A stretch of 60,000 nucleotides of DNA from Tubulanus polymorphus (lineage: Eukaryota > Nemertea > Palaeonemertea > Tubulaniformes > Tubulanidae). A model generated the notes under the pieces. The model searched no databases. It saw only the letters and a program-made list of their open reading frames with translations, and was not told the DNA's origin. The stretch lies in the NCBI RefSeq assembly GCF_964204645.1, contig NC_134025.1, positions 12,779,001 through 12,839,000 of the forward strand. The letters run 5' to 3'. Positions 1 through 8,377 of the stretch are shown piece by piece (position 1 is the stretch's first letter; each line of letters opens with the position of its first letter). Made by a program: the position numbers and the translations under genes.

Positions 1-1
1 G

Positions 2-583
2 CATAATATGTTAGTTACTGGAGTAACAAACTGTGGTAAAACACATTTCATATTAGATTTGTTAGAAACTATTTATAAGAATCATTTTGATAATATAATA
101 TTATTCTGCCCTACTTATGAAATGAATAAAACATATAATAGAGATATAGTTAAGATAAAAAAGTTTATTATATTAAATCCTAAAACAGTAAAAGAAAATT
201 TAGATAATTGTATTAAAATAGCAATTGATACTTATAAAGGATCAAATACATTATTCATTGTAGATGATTGCGCTAATTTACATGATTCAAAAGTGAGAGA
301 AAGTGAGTTATGTTATTTAGCTTTCTCTGGAAGACATTTTGGGATAACAACATGGGTTTTAAATCAAAAATATAATTCAATTGTTAAAGACTTTAGGGAG
401 AATATAAGATTTCTAGTTTTATTTTATAACAAAGATAGAAAATCTATGCAACAATCATTGGAAGAAAATCAAATTATACCTACTGAATTACATTATGAAT
501 ATATGAATAAATTAAAGAATAATAAAGGTTCAAAATTATTACTGAGATTACAATTTCCCTATGAATATAAATTTATAAAATAA
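2..583 (+). CDS. A32/FtsK-HerA-type genome-packaging ATPase, copy A (5' end outside window)
   Basis: This gene would encode the motor that pumps element DNA into a capsid. Walker A (GVTNCGKT) lies at about 14-37 and Walker B (LFIVDD) near 252-270, followed by a conserved block (RESELCYLAFSGRHFGITTW) that probably holds the sensor/arginine elements. By comparison with copy C the first dozen codons lie before the window start; the reading frame is open from base 2. It is otherwise intact and ends in FIK. In copy C it follows and overlaps the integrase gene. The fold assignment rests on the Walker motifs and the Polinton context; IVa2/A32-like naming is family knowledge. Confidence 0.85.
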   Translation, partial: HNMLVTGVTNCGKTHFILDLLETIYKNHFDNIILFCPTYEMNKTYNRDIVKIKKFIILNPKTVKENLDNCIKIAIDTYKGSNTLFIVDDCANLHDSKVRESELCYLAFSGRHFGITTWVLNQKYNSIVKDFRENIRFLVLFYNKDRKSMQQSLEENQIIPTELHYEYMNKLKNNKGSKLLLRLQFPYEYKFIK

Positions 584-943
584 CTATTTGTATACCTATG
601 TATTAGATACCCTAATACCTGATACCCCATTAGATACCTTAAATACTTAAAACCCCCTTTTTTAAAATAAATATTTTTTATACAATTTTCAACCAATTTA
701 TTTTTATTTTTTCAACTAATATATGAATAAGTTTGAAAATAATAAAGGTTATTTATTATTACTGAGGTTTCAATATAAATTTAAAAAAGAAATATAATTT
801 AAGGTATTTTCAAATAATATGTATTAGATATGTATTAGATACCCTATTAGATACCTTAAATACTAAAAACCCCTTTTTTATTTACTATTATTTTATACAA
901 TTTTCAACTAATATTATTATTTGAGTTAAATATAATTAATATC
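584..943. repeat. Convergent intergenic repeats between ATPase and zinc-finger gene, copy A
   Basis: The spacer between two convergent genes contains several copies of GTATTAGATACC-like units and two copies of a TTAAATACT..AAAACCCC block. Between them (about 721-797) lies a decayed copy of the ATPase 3' end, recognisable as GAATAAGTTTGAAAATAATA followed by TTATTACTGAGGTT. The same arrangement is found in copy C at 51919-52298. No gene is seen here. Confidence 0.7.
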
Positions 944-1551
944 TTAATCACTTTCATCATCACTCTCCAATTCACTATCAGACCCTAACAATTTATTCAA
1001 ATTCTCTACCGATATTTCTCCTTCAAATTCTCTATTATTTTTATACTTATTTTTCACCTTTTTTACCGCATCATCAATAGTTGTTTCATTGTTATGCTTA
1101 TTCATCCAATCAAATTTATCATTATTTTCTACTTTATGTTTCATAGAATCTTTATTAGTGTTTGCTCCTAATATTTCATTTACAGTGTTTGATCCTAATA
1201 TTTCATTAGCATCGGTTAGATCTAATTCACTTTATTAGGTGTTGCTAATAATAAATCTTCATATATTTTTTCACCATTTACTTTTTGATTTGAAACAAAC
1301 TTTGTAACATATCTAAATGGGTGTTCTATAAATTCTTTTAAACCAACACGTTCTATAACATTATTTATATGTACCCTTGTATTCATATGTTTATTCCAAT
1401 TTGATGTAGCGTCTATTAGTTTAGTTTTATAAATTTTGAAAATAGGATCAAATATCAAAGCTATATTACAAGGTATTACATAATATAAGCCATCATTATT
1501 TGCATGTGTATCGATGTATGGAATATGTTTATATACTTTACCTCCTTCCAT
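944..1551 (-). pseudogene. 263-aa zinc-finger protein, degraded copy A
   Basis: This is the counterpart of the intact copy-C gene at 52299-53090. The N-terminal part (1222-1551, starting MEGGKVYKHIPYID) and the acidic C-terminal part (944-1144, ending DSELESDDESD) are both recognisable but in different frames because of a 2-base loss near 1230. Compared with C, an internal stretch of about 65 codons holding a CxxC zinc-finger motif and a VIPTT-type repeat is missing, and the 3' region also differs. The function of the family is unknown. Confidence 0.75.
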
Positions 1552-1583
1552 TTATTATATAAATTTTTATTAAAGTTAAAATT

Positions 1584-2833
1584 TTAATACATAACACTAT
1601 TTAATTGAGAATTTACAATATTTAATTGCGCGTCAGATATAATATAAATGTGCATTTTGAAATTTTTGATTCCTTTATTCTTTGTCATGAATAATTGTAT
1701 TCCATCTTTAGTGTTTTGTAATTTTATTTTCCAGAACCATGTAATGAATTATCCTCTGTTGTTCTAAAATCTAACCATAATGCATACTTATTACCGGTAT
1801 AATAATCAATTTGATTAATATTACAATTTTCAGATGATTTTACTTTTTCATTCATAAAATGTTTTCTAATTTCTGGCCATTGATCTATCATTCTCATTCC
1901 TTGACAAAATATTTTATTTGCTATTCCTTCGATAGTTATTTCTACTTTTGTTATTTCAGGATTATAATAATTATCAACATTTATTGCGCCATTAGTATAC
2001 GTTGCAATGGTAAAAAATATTAATATACCTTTAATAGATCTTCTTGGGAAGTTAATATTCTCATTAATAATTTCATCATTTGCATTAATAGTTACAGTTT
2101 TAAATTTATCAATATAATCATATAATAATGAAAATCCTTGATTGTATTGAGTTTGAATTATACTTGAAATATTTTCATCAGTTACTGTGTCATATTCTAA
2201 ACATATATTCGATAATTTATAACTCATATGTTTATTAACGCTAGATATTACATTTTCATTTACAGGAGCAAATGTTATTTCGAATATAACGTCTTCTTGA
2301 ATTGCGTATTTATATAAAGGTGCATTGTTATTTATCAATTCAAAGTCTAATGGAATTTTATATTTGCTTCCATATATACTTTTTATCAATTTATCTACAG
2401 CATTAGTTAATATTGCGCTATTAGCTTCTGATCTTAATTTATTTTGGTTTTCTGATTGGATGCCTTGAAATATCATATTATTTCTATTTTCTTTAGTTAA
2501 CCATAAATCTTTATAATGCATAAATAAATTATAATCATCTAATGAGAAAACTGTTTCTGGACCAATCTTTATAGTTAATTTTTTAATCAAATATCTTCCA
2601 ACATTATCAACAACATAATTATTATTATTACCGGTTACTTTTATATCGGCTGATAAATAAATACTATTTGGAACATAAAAAGTATTTTATGTTAATCGAG
2701 GAATTCTAACATATAAAGTTTCATCGGGATTAATATTAGAAGGGTTATGAGTAATTATATGATGTGATCTTTCTGCTTTAATAGCATTAGATATTCTATG
2801 ATTCTTAGAAGGATTGATATAACTCCCACTCAT
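1584..2833 (-). pseudogene. Major capsid protein (double jelly-roll), broken copy A
   Basis: This is the hexon-like MCP of the element, intact in copy B (33625-34872). The start at 2833 follows a T-tract and TAAATAAATG motif. Two breaks are visible: a nonsense codon near 2691-2693 (CAA to TAA relative to C) and a two-base insertion near 1725 that shifts the frame about 45 codons before the end. The long open part (1724-2590) keeps conserved blocks such as IKKLTIKIGPETVFSLDDYN and the ALWLDFR..LHGSGK region, which is a Polinton MCP C-terminal signature. It lies just upstream of the zinc-finger gene on the same strand. Confidence 0.85.
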
Positions 2834-2853
2834 TTATTTAACAAAAAAATTAA

Positions 2854-4311
2854 TTATTTATTTTTGATCATGTTTACTAACCCAAAAATAATTGCACTTA
2901 CAACTGTAATTAAAAATAAAATAATATGTTCAGCAGCAAAGTTAATAATGTTTCCTGCAGATTTCAATATAAAACCAACAATTGATGCAATAACTCCTGG
3001 CAATGCTGCAGCAGATTTTTTAGATAGTTCCCATAAATATTTTGCTAATTTCTTTAAACCATCTTTAACTTTATCTTGTATAGAATTATTACCTGGGGGT
3101 TTATCTGGTTTATTTGGAGTAGGAGTAGATTTTAAAGCATTCGATATTGCTAAACCAATTGTTGTAAATAACATAGTTACAGCTGTTAGAATTGAAAGAA
3201 TTGTTATTCCTTCTAACAATAATAATAATTTTATTCTATCTTTCAATGATATTTTAGAATCTGGTTTTATCAACAAATCTTTAAAAATAACTTTTAATCT
3301 ATTAATATTATAATCATATGGTTTTAATAATAATTTAATTTCTTCTTTTTGTAATTCTATGTTATATTCTAAATCATCTTTTTCTTTTTCTAAATACGGA
3401 TTTCTTTTTTTAAATTCGATTTCTTCAATAACTTTATTATCTCTATCTAATTTTAGTTGTTCCGATTCTTTTCTTGATTTAAATAATTCATCTTCTAAAG
3501 TTCTAATTTTTAAATCTCTTATACTTTTATCATGCGCAATTTTATCAGATGCAAGTCTTATACTAATAATTTCTCTAATTGCTTCATCAGAAAATATATT
3601 ATTTAAATCTTCTAATTGTTGATCTGTTGCATCAATTAATCCATTCGGTAAAAGTTTTTCAATTGGAACTTTATTTGATTTAAGTTTACTAGTTTTGGAA
3701 GTTTTATTCTGTTCAGAAGTTGTTTCTGTTTCTGGATTATCATCGATTATTTTAAATAAGTCATCAATTCTTTCACTAAATACTCTTATATTATCATCTC
3801 TTTCTTCTTGTGTAACATCAGTTATTTCATTACTAATACTTATTCTTTTAATTTTATCTGGTTCTAATTTTCTCAAAGTTGATTCCGCTAATATTTTATT
3901 TAGTTTTGTCTTTTGATTAGTGATATCAATATAATAATCATCTTTCAATTTATAATAATATTCACCATCTAAATATTTTAAATCTTCTACTAAAAATCTG
4001 GCACCTCTGTAATTTATATTATATCCAGATCTTTCAAATGCACGTTGGAACTTTTATATAAATTCTTTATTTTCTAAATCTCGACTCGATAAACCTTGAT
4101 TTTCATTTTCAGGACGTATTCTCGATCTAGTTCTTCTATCAAATTCATCTGTTGATGGGGCTTTAGAACCACTATCTGCAAAATTAGAATTATATGCTGA
4201 TTCATTACCATCATCAATATTAGTTTCTGCATCATTATAATCATCATCAATATATCCTTCATTATTATTTCCCATTTCTCCCATTTCATAATCTTCCCCG
4301 CCTTCTGCCAT
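2854..4311 (-). pseudogene. Acidic coiled-coil, membrane-active capsid-module protein, copy A (one nonsense codon)
   Basis: The gene is full length relative to the 483-490-aa copies in B and C, except for one in-frame stop at 4054-4056 after codon 85. The first 85 residues are very acidic (MAEGGEDYEMGEMGNNNEGY). The middle is charged and coiled-coil-like. The last 130 residues hold a hydrophobic segment (LSILTAVTMLFTTIGLAI), a proline-rich linker (STPTPNKPDKPPGNN), an amphipathic helix region, and two further hydrophobic helices. Such an arrangement could be a minor capsid or membrane-lytic protein, which is inference. It lies directly upstream of MCP with a 20-base spacer. Confidence 0.75.
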
Positions 4312-4327
4312 TTACATAATAAAAAAA

Positions 4328-5710
4328 TTAAAATTTAAAATATAATATTCCTCCAATTACAATTCCTATACAAGTTATAGCTAATTTAGTATTTTCATGG
4401 GATTTATTATCATCATTTAGTTTATTTATATCATGTTGAATATCACCGTGTGGGTGCCATACGGCACCATTTTCAGTTTTAATATTTTCTGATGTATTGT
4501 AATCTTTTATTTTAGAATCATTATTTAATTTAATATTCTTAGTTTTAGTTTCTGTTGATTGAATGTGTTTTTTATTTTTTTCACCTTCCATTAAGTTTGG
4601 AGCAGTAATTATCTTTTTATTTATATCATTCAATCCAAATGAATTATTTATTGTTGCAGTTTTAATTAGATTATTATAACCAATTATATTTCCCATATTT
4701 AATACTAAATCATTAGAAATAATTAATAGTGATTTAACTACATAATTTTGATATCTTACAATGTTTTCTGGAATCGATCTATTTTTATCATTATGAATAG
4801 AATCTTCAAATAATACTTTGAATTGTTTCTGTGTATCAAATGATGTATTTAAATTTCCAATTATTGGGGATCTTGTTTCAACTTGCGCACCTAAAATACA
4901 TATCAAATAAGTTCTAATAGATTGATTTATTCTTTGTATACCTGATTTTGTAAAACCTTCATTATTTTCTAAAATGAAATAAACCCAACCATTATTGTTT
5001 TCTTGTTTTATATTATCATAAAATGTCGGTAATTTATTGAAATTTAATGTTTCTAAATCCTTAGTTTCTATTTTACCATAACCTAATTTATTACTATAGA
5101 TATTATACAAACTATTAGATGGTATGGGAAGTGCACAATATTCTGCAATCTTTTTAGGGCAAGGAAGTGATCTTATTGTTCCAATTTTTGTTCTAAAATC
5201 AGAATTATTTATATCTATATTAAATTCATCACAAATTTTATAAAACTTTGATAAATTAATATTATTATCTAATTCTTTAAAATACCTACATCCTGGTAAA
5301 GCGCACTCTAATTCATTTAATATTATTCTGATTTGAAAGTATGTATGAAATCTAAATAAACTTTGAATTAATTTATATTTAGAATTATTCAAATGATCAT
5401 TCCAACTAATTCCACATCCTGTCGTTGCGCAATAAACAGCAAAATTTAATTGGTTCTGCCAATACTTCATATTAGATTTTAATAACTATTGTTTTTCATC
5501 TTTCAATTTTTTTAAATTAATTAAATATAGATGAAATATATTTTCCATCGTTGCATTAAAATTATTAGTTTCAGTAACATAAATTTCTAAATTAGTTAAT
5601 GAATCTAAAACTTCATTTCTATATGTAATATCTTTATTAAAATCTATTGCTGGAATATTATATTTAATTGATTTATTATATTGGAAAACTTTTGGAAAAC
5701 TATCTACCAT
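4328..5710 (-). pseudogene. 462-aa conserved capsid-module protein, copy A (one nonsense codon)
   Basis: This copy matches the intact copy-C gene at 55907-57295. A TGG-to-TAG change at 5486-5488 stops the frame after codon 74; the rest is open. It lacks about 11 codons near 4730 relative to C and carries a 24-base in-frame gain around 4444-4470, where a GC-rich hairpin encodes GAVWHPHG. The family has conserved CATTGCG..W.DHL and LPGCRYF motifs and a C-terminal single hydrophobic anchor (CIGIVIGGILYF). Proteins of this type recur in invertebrate Polintons beside the MCP; no function is established to my knowledge. Confidence 0.75.
4444..4470. repeat. 27-bp GC-rich hairpin insert, instance 1
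   Basis: The segment contains the self-complementary core GGTGCC-GTAT-GGCACC on the minus strand. It interrupts the 462-aa gene at a point where copies B and C have no such sequence. The same 27 bases, with one difference, occur at 50306-50332 inside the copy-C integrase gene. Confidence 0.8.
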
Positions 5711-5726
5711 TTATTTAATTAAAAAA

Positions 5727-6161
5727 TTAATAATTTATTAATTCTTTTAAAAATTTATCTTGTTCTTCAACTGTTATATGACCATTTAAACTTATTATAT
5801 AATCTAGTGTATTCTTCAATTTATTAATTTCTTTTATATTAGTTTTAATTTTTTCTTTATTACTTTTTATATTTAATTTTGAACTTATACCAGTTAAAAC
5901 ACTTGAACTTAATCCTAATACACCAATTGATATAGCTAAAGGTGTTAATGGACTGAATATTGCTAGAAATGTTATTACAGAACTAATTGTAACCGAACCA
6001 CTGATAATAAGATAATATATAATTTTACTTTTTAAATATTTTTTCTTTTTAACTTTTAAGTCACTTTCAAATTTTAATATTTGTTTTTCTAAATATGTTT
6101 TTAATTTAGTTTTATTTATATCATGAGGAATAATATCAATATTATCAACTTTATCTTCCAT
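5727..6161 (-). CDS. 144-aa small membrane protein, copy A
   Basis: The protein has a charged helical N-terminus (about residues 1-45, KQILKFESDLKVKKKKYLKS), two hydrophobic segments (IIYYLIISGSVTISSVITFL and SPLTPLAISIGVLGLSSSVL) joined by a proline turn, and a lysine-rich C-terminal helix. This helical-hairpin layout suggests an integral membrane or membrane-remodelling protein. It is intact in A and B, and split by an insertion in C. It is preceded by a T-tract/TAAATAAATG start motif and lies in the capsid module between the 462-aa and 140-aa genes. The function is unknown. Confidence 0.75.
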   Translation of the reverse strand: MEDKVDNIDIIPHDINKTKLKTYLEKQILKFESDLKVKKKKYLKSKIIYYLIISGSVTISSVITFLAIFSPLTPLAISIGVLGLSSSVLTGISSKLNIKSNKEKIKTNIKEINKLKNTLDYIISLNGHITVEEQDKFLKELINY

Positions 6162-6180
6162 TTATTTAGCAAAAAAATTA

Positions 6181-6603
6181 CTAATTAGTAAACTTATACG
6201 CCACAAATATAACAATAACTGTTCCACCTAAAATCCAAATTATTTCATATTTCTTCTGTTCATTACTTGGGGTATAATAATCTGATAATTTAGGTTTGTA
6301 TAGATGTAATTTTTCTTTATTTGTTACTGCGTTATATAAACTCATTGCATCATCAACTGATTGAAAATCTCTATGTGAAATCTTCGGATCATATAATTCT
6401 TTATTGATGTAATCCATATAGTTTTGTCGTTTTTCTCTATATTCTTCCGCTGCTTTATTGTATTTCTCTAATGCTAAGTTATGTCTTTTTTGTTGTGTTA
6501 ATGATCCATTTTTATCAATATGTTTAAATAAATAACCGCCACCAGTAAATGCTAAAGCGTTAACAATTGCCGATCCTATAATAGTTATAATTGCAGAAGC
6601 CAT
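6181..6603 (-). CDS. 140-aa small membrane protein, copy A
   Basis: The N-terminus is hydrophobic and glycine/alanine-rich (ASAIITIIGSAIVNALAFTG), then there is a charged helical region, then a C-terminal hydrophobic helix (IIWILGGTVIVIFVAYKF). Two membrane contacts are therefore likely. It is intact and nearly identical to 58902-59330 in C; the B copy has a nonsense codon. Its start follows TTTTTTTGCTAAATAAATG. The function is not recognised; its place among the capsid genes suggests a virion or assembly role. Confidence 0.75.
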   Translation of the reverse strand: MASAIITIIGSAIVNALAFTGGGYLFKHIDKNGSLTQQKRHNLALEKYNKAAEEYREKRQNYMDYINKELYDPKISHRDFQSVDDAMSLYNAVTNKEKLHLYKPKLSDYYTPSNEQKKYEIIWILGGTVIVIFVAYKFTN

Positions 6604-6627
6604 TTATTTAGCAAAAAAATTATGCAT

Positions 6628-6849
6628 TTATATGGGAGGAATATATTTTTGTTTTTCCAAATAATCAATAGTTAAATTAGATAAAGTAACTGCTAATGTT
6701 AATATTAAAATATCATTTATATCAAATCTATCAACATTAACACTTCCCATTTTAAATACTTTTTTTAATACCATTGAATAACCAACAGTTCCAACTGATA
6801 GTAATGCTCCATTATATAATCCAGTTATTATCCACTTATTATCACTCAT
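6628..6849 (-). CDS. 73-aa small membrane protein, copy A
   Basis: This is a short protein with a hydrophobic N-terminal half (WIITGLYNGALLSVGTVGYS) and a second hydrophobic stretch (ILILTLAVTLSNLTIDYL) after a conserved GSVNVDRFDIND block. Only copy A keeps the full length: B and C both begin at the GSVNVDRF block. The start ATG directly abuts the stop codon of the 118-aa gene, giving TAAATG. No homologue with known function is recognised. Confidence 0.65.
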   Translation of the reverse strand: MSDNKWIITGLYNGALLSVGTVGYSMVLKKVFKMGSVNVDRFDINDILILTLAVTLSNLTIDYLEKQKYIPPI

Positions 6850-6870
6850 TTATTTATCAAAAAAATTACT
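6847..6870 (-). promoter_or_regulatory. Gene-start motif: T-tract plus TAAATAAATG (73-aa gene, A)
   Basis: Read on the minus strand this is AATTTTTTTGATAAATAAATG. The T-tract and the stop codon belong to the upstream 118-aa gene, so the signal is embedded in a coding end. The same pattern precedes most structural genes of all three copies. It resembles the TAAATG late promoters of large DNA viruses, but it also contains AATAAA, so it could instead be the poly(A) signal of the upstream gene. Confidence 0.45.
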
Positions 6871-7206
6871 ATCATCAAAATATTTAGTTAACTTATTTAT
6901 GATTAAATCAACATTTATTTCATTACTAGTTTCATTTGTATATATTTCAATTATTATTTTTTTAATATCATCGATGATAAAATCTTCATCTAATTCATAA
7001 AATCTTAAAGATTCTCTAATTAAATTAGTAATCTTTTCTACATTTAAAGTTTCTTTATCTATTGTTGTTTCATACTCAAATGTTGTTTCTATAGAAAATG
7101 TAATATTTTTGATATGTGTAATTACATCATTAATGTTAAATTTCATTTCTTTCTCATGTTTAAAATCAAACCCAAAACATATACTCGGTCCAACAGTTAT
7201 ATTCAT
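6850..7206 (-). CDS. 118-aa protein with variable centre, copy A
   Basis: The ends are conserved between A and C (MNITVGPSICFGFDFKH at the start, TKYFDDSNF at the end), but the middle differs strongly in sequence and length, although neighbouring genes are nearly identical. It is acidic, predicted mixed alpha/beta, with no membrane segment. It lies between penton and the 73-aa gene and follows an ATTATATAAATG start. No known domain is recognised. Confidence 0.65.
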   Translation of the reverse strand: MNITVGPSICFGFDFKHEKEMKFNINDVITHIKNITFSIETTFEYETTIDKETLNVEKITNLIRESLRFYELDEDFIIDDIKKIIIEIYTNETSNEINVDLIINKLTKYFDDSNFFDK

Positions 7207-7222
7207 TTATATAATGAAAAAA

Positions 7223-7978
7223 TTACTCTTTACATCTTATAACTAATTCATATATCACAGGAAAGTTATTCAAATCAATTAAATAACCATTATGATTTCT
7301 TATTTCTAATTTAAAATCATTGAAATGTGGAATACAAGGTTTGAAATCACATTGAGTTAAATTATAATTTATTTGAGTTCCAAATTGTTTAACATTTTTT
7401 AGCGGTAAAATATTTAGTATACTAGAACTACAAATTGTTTCTTTAGTTGCTTCGAAAGTTTTTGTAGGCTCGATTAAATTGCAATAAATATAAAAGTGTG
7501 TAAAAGGTATTATATTTGAGCTGCCTTCTGCGTTTCCAGTAACTGTAAGAGGTTTAATTCCTAACATTTTAGCCAGTGGTTTGTTTACCATAAATTTATG
7601 TTGTTCATTAGATATCTTTATTCTAATTTTATTAGTACTATCAATTTTATTAAATTTAATTTCAAATACACAAGTGCCCCCGATTTTCAACCGAGCTCTT
7701 CTATTAATTTCCTGCGCAAATGATTCTAAATTATATAATCCTGGTTTTAAAAATATATGAAACCATTTATCTTTATTTCTCATATAAATCATAAACCCTC
7801 TATGTTCAAAAGTTTTATCTGATATATTATAAAAATAATTACATAAACTTATATTAACTAATTTTAAATCTACACAATTCTTGAATTCTCTATCTAATTG
7901 TACTAGTAAATTATGAGATTTATAATTTGTAAGACTTCTAGAATCAACAAATATTCTGTATTCTTTTAATTCCGCCAT
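7223..7978 (-). CDS. Penton (minor capsid, single jelly-roll) protein, copy A
   Basis: At 251 residues it has the size of Polinton pentons. It begins with an RIFVDSRSLTNYKSHNLLVQ segment, has a central LKPGLYNLESFAQEINRR motif and ends with a LEIRNHNGYLI...FPVIYELVIRC strand pair, all typical of the vertex protein that occupies the five-fold positions. It is intact. Copy C has the start of its 3' end at the window edge, and copy B has lost the gene. The assignment rests on size, motif layout and position beside other capsid genes; a structure prediction would settle it. Confidence 0.75.
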   Translation of the reverse strand: MAELKEYRIFVDSRSLTNYKSHNLLVQLDREFKNCVDLKLVNISLCNYFYNISDKTFEHRGFMIYMRNKDKWFHIFLKPGLYNLESFAQEINRRARLKIGGTCVFEIKFNKIDSTNKIRIKISNEQHKFMVNKPLAKMLGIKPLTVTGNAEGSSNIIPFTHFYIYCNLIEPTKTFEATKETICSSSILNILPLKNVKQFGTQINYNLTQCDFKPCIPHFNDFKLEIRNHNGYLIDLNNFPVIYELVIRCKE

Positions 7979-7995
7979 TTATTTTACATATTTTC

Positions 7996-8349
7996 TTATT
8001 CGAAATCTATTTCATGGTGCCCTTTTTCATTCTTACCTTTGTATATGAAATAGAAATCTCCAGAACATAATTCTTCTAAATCTTCACTTGATAATCTATG
8101 AAATCTATCCGGTAAATATGTTCTGAATTTATACGTATTTCCTTTTAATCCTTCATATTCTAAGTGTATAACTAATTTATCTCCATAGTTATTAGTAACT
8201 GTAACAATATCTGTAATTAGATATTTCTTATGGATTGTCAATTCTGTTAATTTTTGAATTTATAATCTACAGATTTTACATTTTTGATATCTTTAATTCT
8301 ATCTAGAAATAATTTGTTGTTCTCACTGTGCGCTTGTTTACTCTCCATT
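7996..8349 (-). pseudogene. Small LP-motif protein, copy A (frameshifted)
   Basis: The C-terminal 81 residues (7996-8241) contain a RTYLPDRFHRLSSEDLEEL motif and end in a YKGKNEKGHHEIDFE strand, closely matching the 108-aa protein of copy B at 37896-38222. A start codon at 8349, after a TTAAAATG, opens 33 codons in another frame that stops near 8250, so the gene appears frameshifted. Similar short proteins occur in other invertebrate Polinton-like elements. No activity is known; a nucleic-acid-binding role would be a guess. Confidence 0.55.
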
Positions 8350-8377
8350 TTAATAACATATTTTTATTAAAATTTGA

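Noticed and set aside
3359-3916. Plus-strand frames with hydrophobic runs opposite the coiled-coil protein
   Set aside because: They are antisense shadows of an AT-rich real gene on the minus strand.
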